From: Aquilaria yunnanensis
Lineage: Eukaryota > Streptophyta > Magnoliopsida > Malvales > Thymelaeaceae
DNA: 64,000 nt
Assembly (NCBI GenBank): GCA_039654915.1
Contig: CM077594.1
Location: forward strand, 15,375,001 to 15,439,000
Direction of reading: 5' to 3'
Below the pieces are notes generated by a model. That model was not told where the DNA came from, did not search any database, and saw nothing but the letters and a program-made list of their open reading frames with translations. Below, in pieces: positions 1 through 11,590 of this stretch (positions are counted from its first letter, which is position 1; each line of letters begins with the position of its first letter). The translations under genes were made by a program, and so were the position numbers.

Positions 1-1540
1 CAAGATTAAAAAGGAAAACCTGAGAAAGAGAGAGAGATTTGCAAGAATGAGAATAAGATTAATTTGAGAATAAAGTTCCTCTGTAATTCACCCTGCTTCC
101 CTCTCTAATACATACACACACAAATAGGTATTTACATACGTGTGTGTGTGACCGCATGCATGTGTGAGTGTGTAACTAAAATGATGGCAGATTCAAGGAG
201 CATGCAGAGGCACGCAATAAATTGAATAAAGATATAGAGAGGGAAAAAAAAAAGAATAAGAAGAAGATCTGAGAGAAAGAAGCTAAGGTGTAAAGAACGG
301 TGAATTTAAAACTTCACATATGAGAAACAATAGTTGGAATTCAAAGAATGGTCTCCTCTTCACTAAAACGGTTGACACTTTATGCACCAAAAAATATGTT
401 AAGAACACATATTCCTATTTTTGAAACTTGGCTCCCTAGACAAGTTCCAGAAAGAGCAGAAATTGTACGCAGATTCCTCTTTATTAACAGACGTATTCAA
501 TGACTCCTGTTCTAAATGAAAAGTTCATCAAAACATAAAATTCAGGAAAAAATATCCGACTTATGTAAACATAAGCAAAAGCACACACAAGCCTGGAAAC
601 ATAATTCCTCCAAAGAGATTATATTATGACATAATTTAATCATGCATGCGAAGTTCAGACACATCCAAAGTCTATGAAATCATTCTAGCAAACTAAAAAG
701 AGAACAACAAAAAGAGAATTCTTATCTTTTAAGCAACAATAATCAAGTGAAACTACCACGTAGCACCACAAGCCCAATTAAAATTTGAAGAAAACGGAAA
801 ACAGGCTAAAATTTCCCTTCAAAACTCCGCACATGAGAGGAAAAACCGCTATCAAGAGATTCAAACCATACGAGGAAAAGCTAAAAAAATCTAGGTTCAC
901 TAAGCCTTCGAGCAAGTTATATGCTATATTAACTAAACACGCCAATAAACAAAATCTAACGCATAAAAACAACTGAAATAAATGATAGAAGACAAGCAAA
1001 AAACCGTACAATTTTCCACTCCTGAATATCAGAGGAGCCATAAATTCTCGAAACGATGACAAATCAGAAGCGGAAACCCAGAAAGCAGCAAGAAACTCTA
1101 GACGAACCGATCAGAGGAGCTCTTCCCAGAAAACAACTTATCCATCAAGACTCCCCCTTTAATCGTCGCCCGCAGTTTTTGTCCCTTCCCCAGCAAGGAA
1201 AACGTCCGAACAACAAAAAGGCAAAGATGGGCAATTCAGAGAGGCCCAGTTCCTCCCTGAATCCCACCAATCACACCATGGAAGAACATTGAACACATTA
1301 GTACGCACACCAACAGTAGTAACTGGCTCTCTGTTTCGACGGCTGAGTCGCTCTGGATTCTTCCCCGCGTCTTCTTGGGGGAAATGTGGACGCTTTGAGT
1401 TGATTGACCCGGAGTTTGTGAGTGCTTTCACATCGGGTATTTCGAATTAATATTAATGTATGGGTACGCCGTACGGGAAAGCATATACCAACAGTATCCC
1501 CCGATGTACCGTGTTCGTTAGTGTGAGCGAACCGTTAGTT
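1..1540. other. Left-edge non-coding region, possible gene leader
   Basis: No convincing coding region is seen on either strand. Positions 1050-1440 are richer in G and C than their surroundings. Read on the minus strand they look like a promoter and 5' leader, with pyrimidine-rich runs and short uninterpretable ORFs. A minus-strand gene could therefore start here and continue beyond the left end of the window. This is inference from composition only; no exon, splice pair or protein family was recognised. Confidence 0.25.
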
Positions 1541-1662
1541 AGGTTTCTTTTCTTTCTTTTTTTTTTTTTTATGTGTAAATAGAAATATAGGAAAAGACTA
1601 AAAAACAATAGAGGAGGCAAGTTGGTAGGCAAGAATGACTTCATGCATAGATATGATTAGTA

Positions 1663-4055
1663 TCAAACAGTGCTGCATGGATTCAAGGACTTCCTAATCT
1701 TGTGAATAAGCCGGTGAATCCTTACGGGAATCAATAGTTTACCTGATCTTATCTGTGGAGCTTGTGAAGAATCAGTTAATATGGTTATCGTTCTCAGATC
1801 CTGATTCATTGTAAAAAAAATCACTTCGAAAATAACAAAAAGCTCAGCTTCTAATGCCATTTTACATTGGGAAATTAGGATTCTTTGTTGGTGTCTAAGA
1901 GGGGCATTGATATCTAATCACACCCAAACAACTGTACCTTGACCTAATAAGCGACGCCAGACCCCCATCAGTCACAAAATTTCTGGATGCCAAGACTCAA
2001 ATTGCTCATGATGCTGTCTCCAGGATCAACATAAGGAAGACGAATGATCCTGAGGGAAATAGGAGTATTTTTGCCAAAAATCATCTATCATCAATAACTA
2101 CAGGAAGAGATTATCCCTTTTAGAGATAGGAGAAGAAATATGAAACGGAGTACTCCTAAAAAGTGCATTCATTCCGACCGATCCATATATTCCACAAAGT
2201 GCCAATGAGAAATTGAAACCAACCTTGAGGCCAATGCTTTTGATAAAAAAGAATGAAAGACAACTACTCTTTAAAGGAGTCATAGATGGTAGGCCCCACA
2301 AATCTTGTGATCCTAAACATTCATAAAAAAGGTGAAACATTGTTTCCAGAGCTGAGTAGCAATGCGGGCATAGAGAGTCCACAAAACTGCCATGTATTGC
2401 AAGATTGGATTTGGTTGGTAGAGCTTATGACAAGCATTTCCATAAGAATATTTTAAACTTCAGAGGAATTGAAGAAGCCCATATAGCCTTTAGGATTGAA
2501 GTAAAATCCAGGTAAGACGACCTGGTAATAGATGTACTAGCGGCATTTAATAACATGGCCGATCTCTTTCACAACTCCAAATTGTATCCCTATTTTGCTA
2601 TAAAAGATCCAGAATCGTTGCCTAACCACACAATAGTATCTTGCATATCAAGTGGGTATTGGGGGGGGGGGGGGGGCGATTGTAATATTAAATCAACAAT
2701 TTGAAGGGAAAATAGAAGCTGGAGTAGAGGTTGATTCCAAGATTGCCTTCGTCGATCATATAAATCTGAAACTTGAAGCGTTGGATCTTTATAGACATCT
2801 CTAGTCATGTTACACAGATGAAAAAGGATTAATGCTTAGAAGCCATGGATCCTCCTAAACTCAAAATTCTAGAGTCATCCTTTATTGACCACTAAATATG
2901 ATTTTTCAGTAATTTCCCATCATAAAGAAGGCTACGCCAAACTAGGGAGATATTTCCACAGGTTTTAACAGCCCATACTGAATGATTATGCGCATATTTA
3001 GCCATCAAGACTTTATAAACCAATTTATTACTGTCAACTGTAAATATCCTCCAAAATGTTTTCACCAAGAGTACTTGATTAAATAGTCGCAGATCGTTTA
3101 TCCCAAGACCTCCAATACCTTTAAGAAGATGAAGAATACCTTGGTGTTTCATATGCATCCCCTTTCTAAATTAACTACCATACCACTAGAATTGGATAAA
3201 CTACTGCAAGATCTTATCCAATAATATCACCAAAACCTTTAAGATTGACATCACATAAAAGGGGATAGAAGATAACGTTGATTGAATCAACATAAGCTGA
3301 CCTACAGGATTGAAGAGGTTTCCTTTCTAGTTTGCCAAATGCTTATGAACTCTATCAGCAAGAAATTGGAATGATGATCAACGAGACAGATCTTGGCAAA
3401 AAGGCATACCGAAATAGGTAAGAATACCTTGGCTAACCAGGAAATGAAGTATTTAAAGAATGCTTTCTCTGAGAGGGCCTGTTATGTTATGGCTAAAATG
3501 CCATTTAGACTTTTGGGGATTAACATGTTTGGAGCTATTGCGAAATCCTCAAGTGTTTGACTTAGATCCTAAACTATTGCCACTATGGGTTGTAAACAAA
3601 CCAGGCAATCATCTAAAAAAAACAAATATCTTATTTATGGTTCGTATCTATTTATCCTGAAACCCTGAAGAACTCCTTGATTTTGCAGTTTCTAGAGTCT
3701 TCAAGAAAATGCCTTAGCACATAAAAATAAATATATAGGAAGATAATGGATCACCTTGGGAAATTCTTGTTGATGGGGAAAACCAATGCATAGTGCATCC
3801 GTTGACCAAGACAAAGTATGACATGGTTGTAATGCATTGCATGATAAGATGGATCCACTTATCTGAAAATTGCATGGTCCGAAGAACCTTTTCAATGAAA
3901 GTCAATTGAAGGCTATCGTATGCTTTCCTGATCTCCAATTTTAGTAGAGCTTTAGAATCATGCATACCAGTTGACCGGGGAGTATTGGATATAGCATGCA
4001 AAAGCTCATGGGCAATGATAACATTACCTTCAATATTACGATTAGGAACAAATGC
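1663..4055 (-). pseudogene. LINE RT C-terminal half, zinc finger and RNase H remnant
   Basis: The translated minus strand contains NAFVPNRNI and ISQGDPLSSYIF, both standard blocks of plant L1-type reverse transcriptases. Further on come GGLGINDLRLFNQ (post-RT region), CPHCYSALETMFHLFYEC (the zinc-finger block found near the end of plant LINE ORF2) and an ALEAELF block like the start of LINE RNase H. Several frame changes and stops separate these fragments, and the catalytic Y/F-A-D-D box is not recognisable. It is a dead copy of the LINE ORF2 3' half. Confidence 0.75.
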
Positions 4056-4060
4056 ATTCT

Positions 4061-6798
4061 TGACATGGCCCTTTATGGCCCTGCCCAGGAAGCCTATGAG
4101 AATAGGTCTCATGTTGGTTGTAATTGGCTAATTAATTATGTACACCCTAGTTAAAACTTTGTGCTACTAGTTGTTTAACCTAAGAATTCAATTTGCATGC
4201 AAGAGTTGCTTTGACTTGAGCAAGTAGAAAATCATAAAACATTTATATCGCCTAGGCATTTCCATAAAAACCAACGTTCAAAAAGTCAAAGCATATAAAA
4301 CCTTTATATCATAAACATTAATCTTACACATAATTAACTATGTATGGGCATTTAAACAATTGTAGACTACGCCCTACACCCAAAGGCAACCCTAAAGTCC
4401 ATAACTCTATTCATATACATTGGAGGCCACCAACATAAAACATATATATGCAAGGCTAGTATTACTGAGATCCAATCAACTAGCTTCCACTTTAGATGAG
4501 AGATCCCAGTGGTAAGCCTCAATGGTCCTCCACATGCTCACTAGCCTTTATGGCTAGAAACTATAGTTAGTATAATAACAACTTAACTAACAAGTAGCCA
4601 AATAACTAAAATCTCAAGGATTCTCAAAGCAATATACCTGGAATAGAAACTACCACAACAATCCTTAATGATTGTCGGGTCCAACAACCTCAATATCTGT
4701 ACAACATGAAACTAAGGGAGTGAGAATCGTATGATTCTCAGTAAAGGGTCTTCAACTTGCAAGGAAAACACTAAAGACAACATATGTGTATGTGTGTGTG
4801 TGTGTGTGTATAATCTACTGTGAGCTCATATAGTGTGAGACTAAACTTATGCATATACGTTTCAGTCCTTTAGGACTTATCCTCTGTCTAGTCCTCTTAT
4901 GGGCATCACTCCATACCTAGCGAGTTCTGGCCCCTAACTCGCTACTAGTAAGCATTAGCTTACTAACACAATAATTCTAACATTCCATTAATTATTGTGC
5001 AGGTAAACATAGTGGATGCACCTCGTTTAAGTTCTAAGGAACCCACTAGGTGTACTAAGTCTCCATGTAGTGCCTCAAGTCCTTAGACTTATCTAGGTCA
5101 CTTGTATACTAATCTTTCACCTAAAACCTTTACCAAAAGTGCACTAGATTCTCACTTACGCCTCAAGTAATCTTGGCCAGGCAACAAGTGCACTAAACCT
5201 TCACTCTAGGCACATACCTATTTACCATTACTTGGTTCACACTAATGAAATAGCAATGACTATGATTGGACTCATAATTCCTAGGTTCTAGAGGACCCAC
5301 TAGGTGTGCTAAGGTTTCCCCATTGAGGATTTAGGCCTAGAGGCACAACTAAGCTCTCGATGGTGCTAAACCTTCCACCTTGCTTAATGGTGCATTATTG
5401 TGGCCCGTTAACTAGGTTTCTCATAAGTTGCATTTTCTTCAATAAAACATTGAGAAACCCTTAGATCATGGAAAAGTTTTAGGAGTTCAAAAGTGCTATT
5501 GTATAATTACAACCCTTAGGCACCCTTAGGATCGTCCCCGCCCTTTCCTGGATCTTCTTTTAAAAAGCTGAAATTGACGCTGAAAAAGGCCTATGGGGTG
5601 GCTTTCCCAGCGCCACTGAGGCCTAGGCGTCAGGAGCACCTAAGGTCTCGACACTAGGAGCAACCTGCTTTATGGATCAGAAAATGCACCTTGGGAGCTG
5701 CAGCGCCGGATGGCACCTAGGCGCTAGTACCCCATGTCTTGAATCTAAAAAACAACCTCCTGAGCCTTTTTGGAGGCCTCCTATGGATTCAAGGCATGCT
5801 AGGGATGCTTCAACTCACCAAAAACCTGTAAAACAACTGGCATAAGCCACAAATACACCATCACAACCTTCCTATGATGCATCAAAACATCACACAAGTA
5901 AAAAATCCAAGCCTAGTTCACCATGATCAACACAACCCACCAACTAATGTCATTCATCAAACTACTTGAATTTAACAAGCAAACAAGCCATGAATGACAT
6001 CAAATGCACTTGAACCTTAAATCCCTTACTTCAATTTCAAGTCACTAGCAAGAATCAAGCAATTCCTCACCAAGAATAAACCTCCACAAAGTTTTACCTA
6101 AGTTCCAAGCAAATCAAAGCAAATGACACCAAATTACTAACCACTAACCAAAACCCAAGCTTCAAATCATCAAATAAATAAGAGGAAAGCAAAAAATCAA
6201 TGTTACCTCTCACTAAAAATAGGAACCCAGCTAGAAAACATAATTCCAAGCTTCAAAATCACAAAATCTTCTTGAAACAAGCTTACCCAACGCATATATA
6301 ACCCTTGGGCCTTCAAATTCCACCAAAAGCACTTGATTTTGGGCAAGAAATCATGAAGAATTGGTGAGGGCAAGGTTGAACTCGGGAAAGGGAGGAGAAA
6401 TTGTGGTGAATGGCAGCCAACACCCATTTTACCAAGTTTATAACCTTTTAAAACACAAAGCTACCAAACTTTTTTAGAAGTTACAAAAAGCCTCCTTCCC
6501 TAAATAGTAACCAAAGTCAAAACTTGGTCAAATCTTACTTACTTATGCTAAATTTTGGTTTTAAAGTAAGGGTTAGGTTTGAAAAACTCATTTTTAATTC
6601 CCGGGACTCGGCCCGACAATTCAGGATATAAAATTACCATTTACCCCCGAACCCTATTCAGTGTCATAAACTCCTTGGAACTTAGAAGCTTGCCTAACTT
6701 ACTTAATCTTGCCTAGTTAACTTGAAATAAGGTATTAAACTAGAAATTTAGTTAATTTACCTCCTACAGTCAAGCTTCCCACTAGAAGGGTCATAACA
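4061..6798 (-). mobile_element. Solo LTR of a Ty3/gypsy-type element
   Basis: The 2,738-bp segment starts TGACATGGCC and ends GGTCATAACA on the plus strand (TGTTATGACC...CCATGTCA on the minus strand). It is flanked by perfect 5-bp duplications, ATTCT at 4056-4060 and 6799-6803. It interrupts the LINE RT exactly between two adjacent conserved blocks. It has TG...CA ends and no gag, pol, PBS or internal LTR pair, so it is best read as one LTR left after LTR-LTR recombination. The small ORF at 6203-6427 has no recognisable product. A GT/TA microsatellite lies at 4785-4812. Minus orientation is inferred from the TGTTATGACC start. Confidence 0.82.
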
Positions 6799-6803
6799 AT
6801 TCT

Positions 6804-6987
6804 AGCAAAGGGAAACCAGATTATCCAAGACCGGTTTCAAATAATTGACTAAAACCATAGCAATCACTTTATAAAAAGTATTGCAAAGACTAATTGGCCT
6901 ATGATCATATAACCGTTCCTTGGTTAAAGATAGCCCTCCGAACTTCCTATTTTGTGAACGAAGCAAGCAACATACTGTACTGATCAT
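6804..6987 (-). pseudogene. LINE RT N-terminal fragment
   Basis: The minus strand reads DHRPISLCNTFYKVIA followed by VLVNYLKPVLDNLVS. This is the conserved YRPISL block of plant LINE reverse transcriptase, which normally stands directly before the NAFVPNRNI block now found at 4055. The two blocks are separated by the 2.7-kb solo LTR, so both belong to one original ORF. A stop codon sits at the insertion edge. Confidence 0.75.
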
Positions 6988-7280
6988 TTAATAGAGTACG
7001 AGTAATGTCCACACAAAATCAATCCTAACAAAGGGCTTGGTCCACTGGAGCAAGGTTGTATAGATTATAGAAAAAAGTACTAATATGGGCCTAGATAACA
7101 AATTCATCATAAAGCCAATGGTCATAAGAAGTTTAAAAGGAAAAAATGCAAGTTTTCATATGCTTACTTTTAGAAGTCTAATGAAAAAACTAGGTTTTAG
7201 AGTCCCCCCAAGCAAGCCATTTTATTCTTGATTTCTGAGCCCACAAACTTTCTTCTACTGCTAATAGCAAGTCGTTAGTT

Positions 7281-9848
7281 GGTTAGTTCTCCTCTTAGTA
7301 GTAAACTAATTAACCAAGCTTATTGCGTCATTAGTCCCAATTCTTTAAGTTTGTATTATAAATTAGTCTTTAGCCTCCATTTCGTTAAACATTAGTACCC
7401 TATAATGCCTTGTATATATGTCCCTAAATGTAGCAACACTGAGTTAAGATAGAAATCTTATTTGCACAAAGGAAAATTTGACAGCTTAAATACTTCATTA
7501 ACTATTAAATAATTGTAACATAGTCTGAAGTTATTAGATGAGAGTTACCGAACAATTTAAATTTGTTAACTCTCATGTAACTATCCAACAACAACTTTAT
7601 AGATTCGAATGTAAATCATTCAATAATTGTCTTCTTATAAATTCAATTAATGAAATAATTTTTTGATAATTAATGGACCATTTAAATTATTATTTTTTCT
7701 CTAAAAATTAAGTTTTTTTTTGTCAATTTAGTATCGCCTAGGGCTAAGGACAATTGTAAAGTTTTAGGGCCATTAATGCAACAAAATGAAGGCTGAGGAC
7801 CAATTTGCAATGGGAATTAAAAATTTGGGACTAGTGGTGTATTTTTACCCCTAATTCAAATTTAGCCCCTTAACTTCATCTATGATCACAATTTGACCCC
7901 TTTTCTTTATCATTGACCCGTTTTGATTTAATGTTTTTGGTAAGAGAGAATATGAGGAAGGAAAGTTAAAGGTTACAACGTATCACTAGTCTAATTGAGG
8001 CTTATGATATTAACTTACGGATTGTCTTCTGGTAAAATACTATTAGCAAAAGAAATCAACTTGAATGGATTTTAACCAACTGAGCCAACTTTCACTGTCA
8101 ACCATTTTATTCTTGTAATTTCATATCTCTTCTTGTTATAGAACAATTTATATGTATATTTTTGAAAATAGAAAACTTATGTTATTAATGAGAAAAACAA
8201 CAACCGGCTGAGTAGTTACTTTCTAAAATAAAGCGCTAAACTAAACAAGTAAACACATTTGCAATTAATCAAATATATTATCTTTACAACTACAGAATCA
8301 CATATTTAAAAGTTAAGGTATAAAGGAAAGGGAGGGATCGAACTCAAGATTAGTGGGAGAAAGGAGTCGAGTCCTTTTTGCGTTGCCACTGTACAGAGGA
8401 ACCAGATACTGTTCCCTCTTTTGGTTAATATTACATTCTTGCCTAAATTATCTTTGCAATCTCTAAGACCATATGCCCTTACTAATTTTATTATTATTCC
8501 TTTTGGCCTAAACTATCTGTAGAATGCCTAATACCATATGTCTCACTAGCTTTGCAACAAAAAGATTGTTATGTTGATTGACCTTCTCTTTTTTGGAGAA
8601 GCAAGCTAGTGTATGTGTTTGTACAAATATTTTGATAAGCACGTTAAATTTTGGTCTAATAGCTACTTCAAGATGTACCAAGATTGTTTTTGTCATGTGG
8701 GTCTAAGTTCAAGTCTCTATGGAGACAAAAAAAACTCATCTAGTTTTAAATTTTTCTCCCTTAACCTTATAGTGTCCTGTATTGTATTGTATTATGCATA
8801 ATATCAAAAAATAATTAATGAGAAATTACATCTATAACCCATCAATGAAACAAAACATAATTTTATGGAAATGGTTGTATTGCATATTAAGGGTTGAGGT
8901 TTTGAATTTGAACACTTATCTTATTGTATTAATTGTGAACTGTCTCACTTAAAATTTGAAATAATGTAGGGAACAAGAATCATCAATGAAAAAATTATTT
9001 GATCCCCTTTTTTAAAATAAAGAAATTTATTTGATTCCTATTAGAACCATTCTTCAATTAGTTGGCGACTCAAAAGACTCAATACCAGAACACATTATTG
9101 ATCAGCAATGGCTTTCACATGTTGGCTTAGTAGGAAAAGTGCTTGTTTTATTAAATTTAATTCCAAGTTTTACAAACTCTAACGTACCAAATCAGAAGAA
9201 TATGCTTTTATTTTATGTATAAAACATCCGTCATCAGATTCCTTATGGACAAATATTGGGATTTGGGGGAAAGGTCCATCACCATTTCAAAAGAATGCAT
9301 CCATTTTCAATAAACTAATTATAATATTCAAACCTTTATTGGAATATATATACCTTCACAATTAATTATATAAATGTCTAATAAAATTGAAATAATACAG
9401 AGAAAATTAGCATAATCCCAGTTATATATTATTGGGACCTTCCTTTAAGTTACATGGTAACTCAGTATAAGAAACAAAGGACAACCTTCAATCCAAGGTT
9501 CAAAAAAGTTTATGTTCTTTTCGTGTAGGCAAATCATTTTCCTGGCTATACCGTCCAGACAGAGCAAGCACAACTAGCCACTTAGACTTTGTAACTTTAG
9601 CTGGAAAGGTGAAAGATTTTAGACTAAAAAACAACTATTTGGCTGAAAATGACAGCTTCCTAATTGCCCTGCTTTTTCCACTTTCAATGACCAGACTTCG
9701 AAGCTGTCGTAATTATGTTTTTCGTTGAAGCTTTAATCATTTTATATGAACATTTTGAATGTTTTTGGTATCCTTTTAGGTGGAGTTCAAGTACCCTCAA
9801 GGCAATCCGAAAAGTGATCATAAAAAACATAAATCAAACCGATCTGAG
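7281..9848. other. AT-rich intergenic stretch
   Basis: No gene is recognised. Segments at 7735-7920 have the phrase structure of degenerate TIR elements (repeated runs like gggactag and accaattt), but no matching second end was found. Two weak tRNA-like promoter boxes at 8300-8415 (minus) and 8640-8735 (plus) could be SINE fragments. The remaining short ORFs have no family signature. Confidence 0.5.
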
Positions 9849-9858
9849 AATTATTTAC

Positions 9859-10783
9859 GCCAAAATGCACTTTGGTCCCTCATCTTTTCTGAATCAAACG
9901 AGTTAGTCCTTTAACTTTGAATCAGTGAGACTTAGTCCCCAAACTTTGAAAATTTAAACGAGTTAATCCCTCATTGTACGACTGACTAAATGACGTTTCT
10001 TTCTGCTGGTTACAAGCCACGAGTCCCCAACACCGTCGACCTCGTGTCCCAGCACCGTCCTCGATGATGCCCCCTCCATCCATCGTCCTCGATGCCCGAA
10101 TCCATTGAACCCAAATCCCTTGAATCTACTCATATCCCTAATTCATCCATTGAATCCAAATCCACTCTTTTTATTCGAATCTATTCTTATGCCGAATCCC
10201 GTGAACCCAAATCCCTTGAATTCATCACTTGAATCTTCTTTGCCCCGGTCTTCGCAGTTGGAACCTTCTTCGTCGTTCTCTTCTCGGTCTCGAATCCACT
10301 CTGCTCGTTCTCTTCTTCCAATCTTCTTTGCCCGAATCCACTCTTCGCAGTCGGAACCTTCTTCGTCATTCCTTTCTCTGTCGCAGCCTTCTTCTCTGCC
10401 TCGACTTTTGTTGCTGCTTTCATTTTCGATCATTCTCTTTGCTCTTCTCCTTACCGTAGGCCGCGAGCTTGCACGACGCCTTGATCAATTTTCCTCTCTT
10501 GGTCGAATTCTTCAGTTACAGCGATAGAATCTTGTGGAATTGGGGATTTGAAACCGTACTATACCCTTGACCAAGACCTAAGCAGCTCACGAACGACATC
10601 TGGTCACATGTTCGCACATGCATCCTTTCCGTCCCACAACGGACTAGGTCACTTACTTTAGCCAAGTTGAGGGACTGAGCCACTTAACTAAGCAAACCTT
10701 AGGGACTAAGTTGCACTAAATCATAGTTGGGGACTAGCTCGTGCGAGTTCTCAAAATTAAGGGACTGCCTGTGCATTTAGGCC
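9859..10783. mobile_element. Non-autonomous MULE-like TIR element
   Basis: The element begins GCCAAAATGCAC and ends with the inverted form GTGCATTTAGGCC. Inside, both ends continue as imperfect inverted repeats full of GTCCCT/AGGGAC blocks for over 100 bp. A perfect 10-bp direct repeat, AATTATTTAC, flanks it at 9849-9858 and 10784-10793. Target duplications of 8-11 bp with long TIRs are characteristic of Mutator-like elements. No transposase is encoded. The serine/proline-rich frame at 10105-10527 comes from C/T-rich low-complexity DNA and is not proposed as a gene. Confidence 0.8.
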
Positions 10784-10904
10784 AATTATTTACAAATTAC
10801 AAGTCTCCTTCACCCGAGTTTCGGTCTTTCCAAGCCTTTTTCTCATCAAAACTTAAAAAATCATGCTTATCAAAGAATCGGGCGCCTCCATCAAAGAATA
10901 CATA

Positions 10905-11590
10905 CCTGATAAAAAAATTTCCTTCATCAAAGAATTATTGAAACTTTAAAATTTAATAGAAAAATTTCTTAAAAAATCTAATAAAAAACCATCCAGCCTC
11001 CTTTTCGACCTTTCTCTCTACCTCCCTCTCCGGTCAACCCTCTTCTTTGCCCACCTCCCTCTCCAACCAACCCCCTTCCTCTGTCCCCAACGCCTGTCCC
11101 CCTTTCTTGCACCAACACCGTCCTGTTCTTCCCCATCATGGTTGAGTCCAGATTTCCCACGTACACCGCCTGCCGCAATTTGGAACAGTTCCTTTGCTCT
11201 TTTTGTCTCCATATACATGGGAATCACGATGGGAAATGGCATTCGGGAAAACGCGACAAAAATCATGATGGGAAATCGAGACGGGAAAACACACGGGAAA
11301 ATGGCGAATCGAGTGAATCGTGCGAGCGACAGCGGGAATCGAAGAGAAGATGCGTGAATCGGGTGAGCGATGCCTAGAATGGAGAGAGGATGCGTGAATC
11401 AAGTAAGCGACGACTGGAATCAGCAGAGTCGGGGGTGAGTGAGGGAGGCGGACGGAGGAGAGGATTGACCTGAGAGGGAAGCCGAGAGGGAGGGAAGGAG
11501 CGGTGAAGGAGGTGGTGGCGAAGAGGCGAGGGGTCGCCGAATCGTTTAATTTTAAAGTTTCAATTATTTTTTATAAAGGAAAATTTTTAG
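10905..11590. repeat. Long imperfect inverted repeat
   Basis: The left arm contains ATTGAAACTTTAAAATT near 10936. The right arm carries its inverse around 11545-11565, preceded or followed by matching TTCCTT and AAATTT blocks. The inner parts, rich in CCTCCCTCTCC on the left and GGAGGGAGG on the right, also match when inverted. The structure looks like a foldback or TIR element lying next to the MULE-like element, but no target duplication was found. Short ORFs inside are low-complexity. Confidence 0.5.

Larger units (their letters stand above)
1544..7272 (-). mobile_element. Decayed LINE (L1-type non-LTR retrotransposon), split by a solo LTR
   Basis: Minus-strand fragments of a plant LINE polyprotein lie in the correct order: RT start (6804-6987), RT core (3714-4055), thumb and linker (2892-3158, 2590-2808), zf-RVT-like finger (2098-2382) and RNase H-like end (1663-1860). 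A T-rich run at 1544-1570, with 14 pure T at 1557-1570, is the poly(A) tail of the minus strand. No endonuclease domain was found, so the copy is probably 5'-truncated. CGTTAGTT occurs just outside both ends (1533-1540 and 7273-7280) and may be the target-site duplication. A 16-base G run lies at 2661-2676. The copy has many stops and is inactive. The 5' boundary is the least certain part. Confidence 0.8.

Noticed and set aside
3714..4112. Continuous minus-strand frame across the LINE/LTR border
   Set aside because: Its first part (4061-4112) is solo-LTR DNA accidentally in frame with the LINE RT; the true border is the ATTCT duplication.
10105..10527. 140-codon serine/proline/leucine-rich frame
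   Set aside because: C/T-rich low-complexity DNA within a TIR element; antisense frames are equally open.
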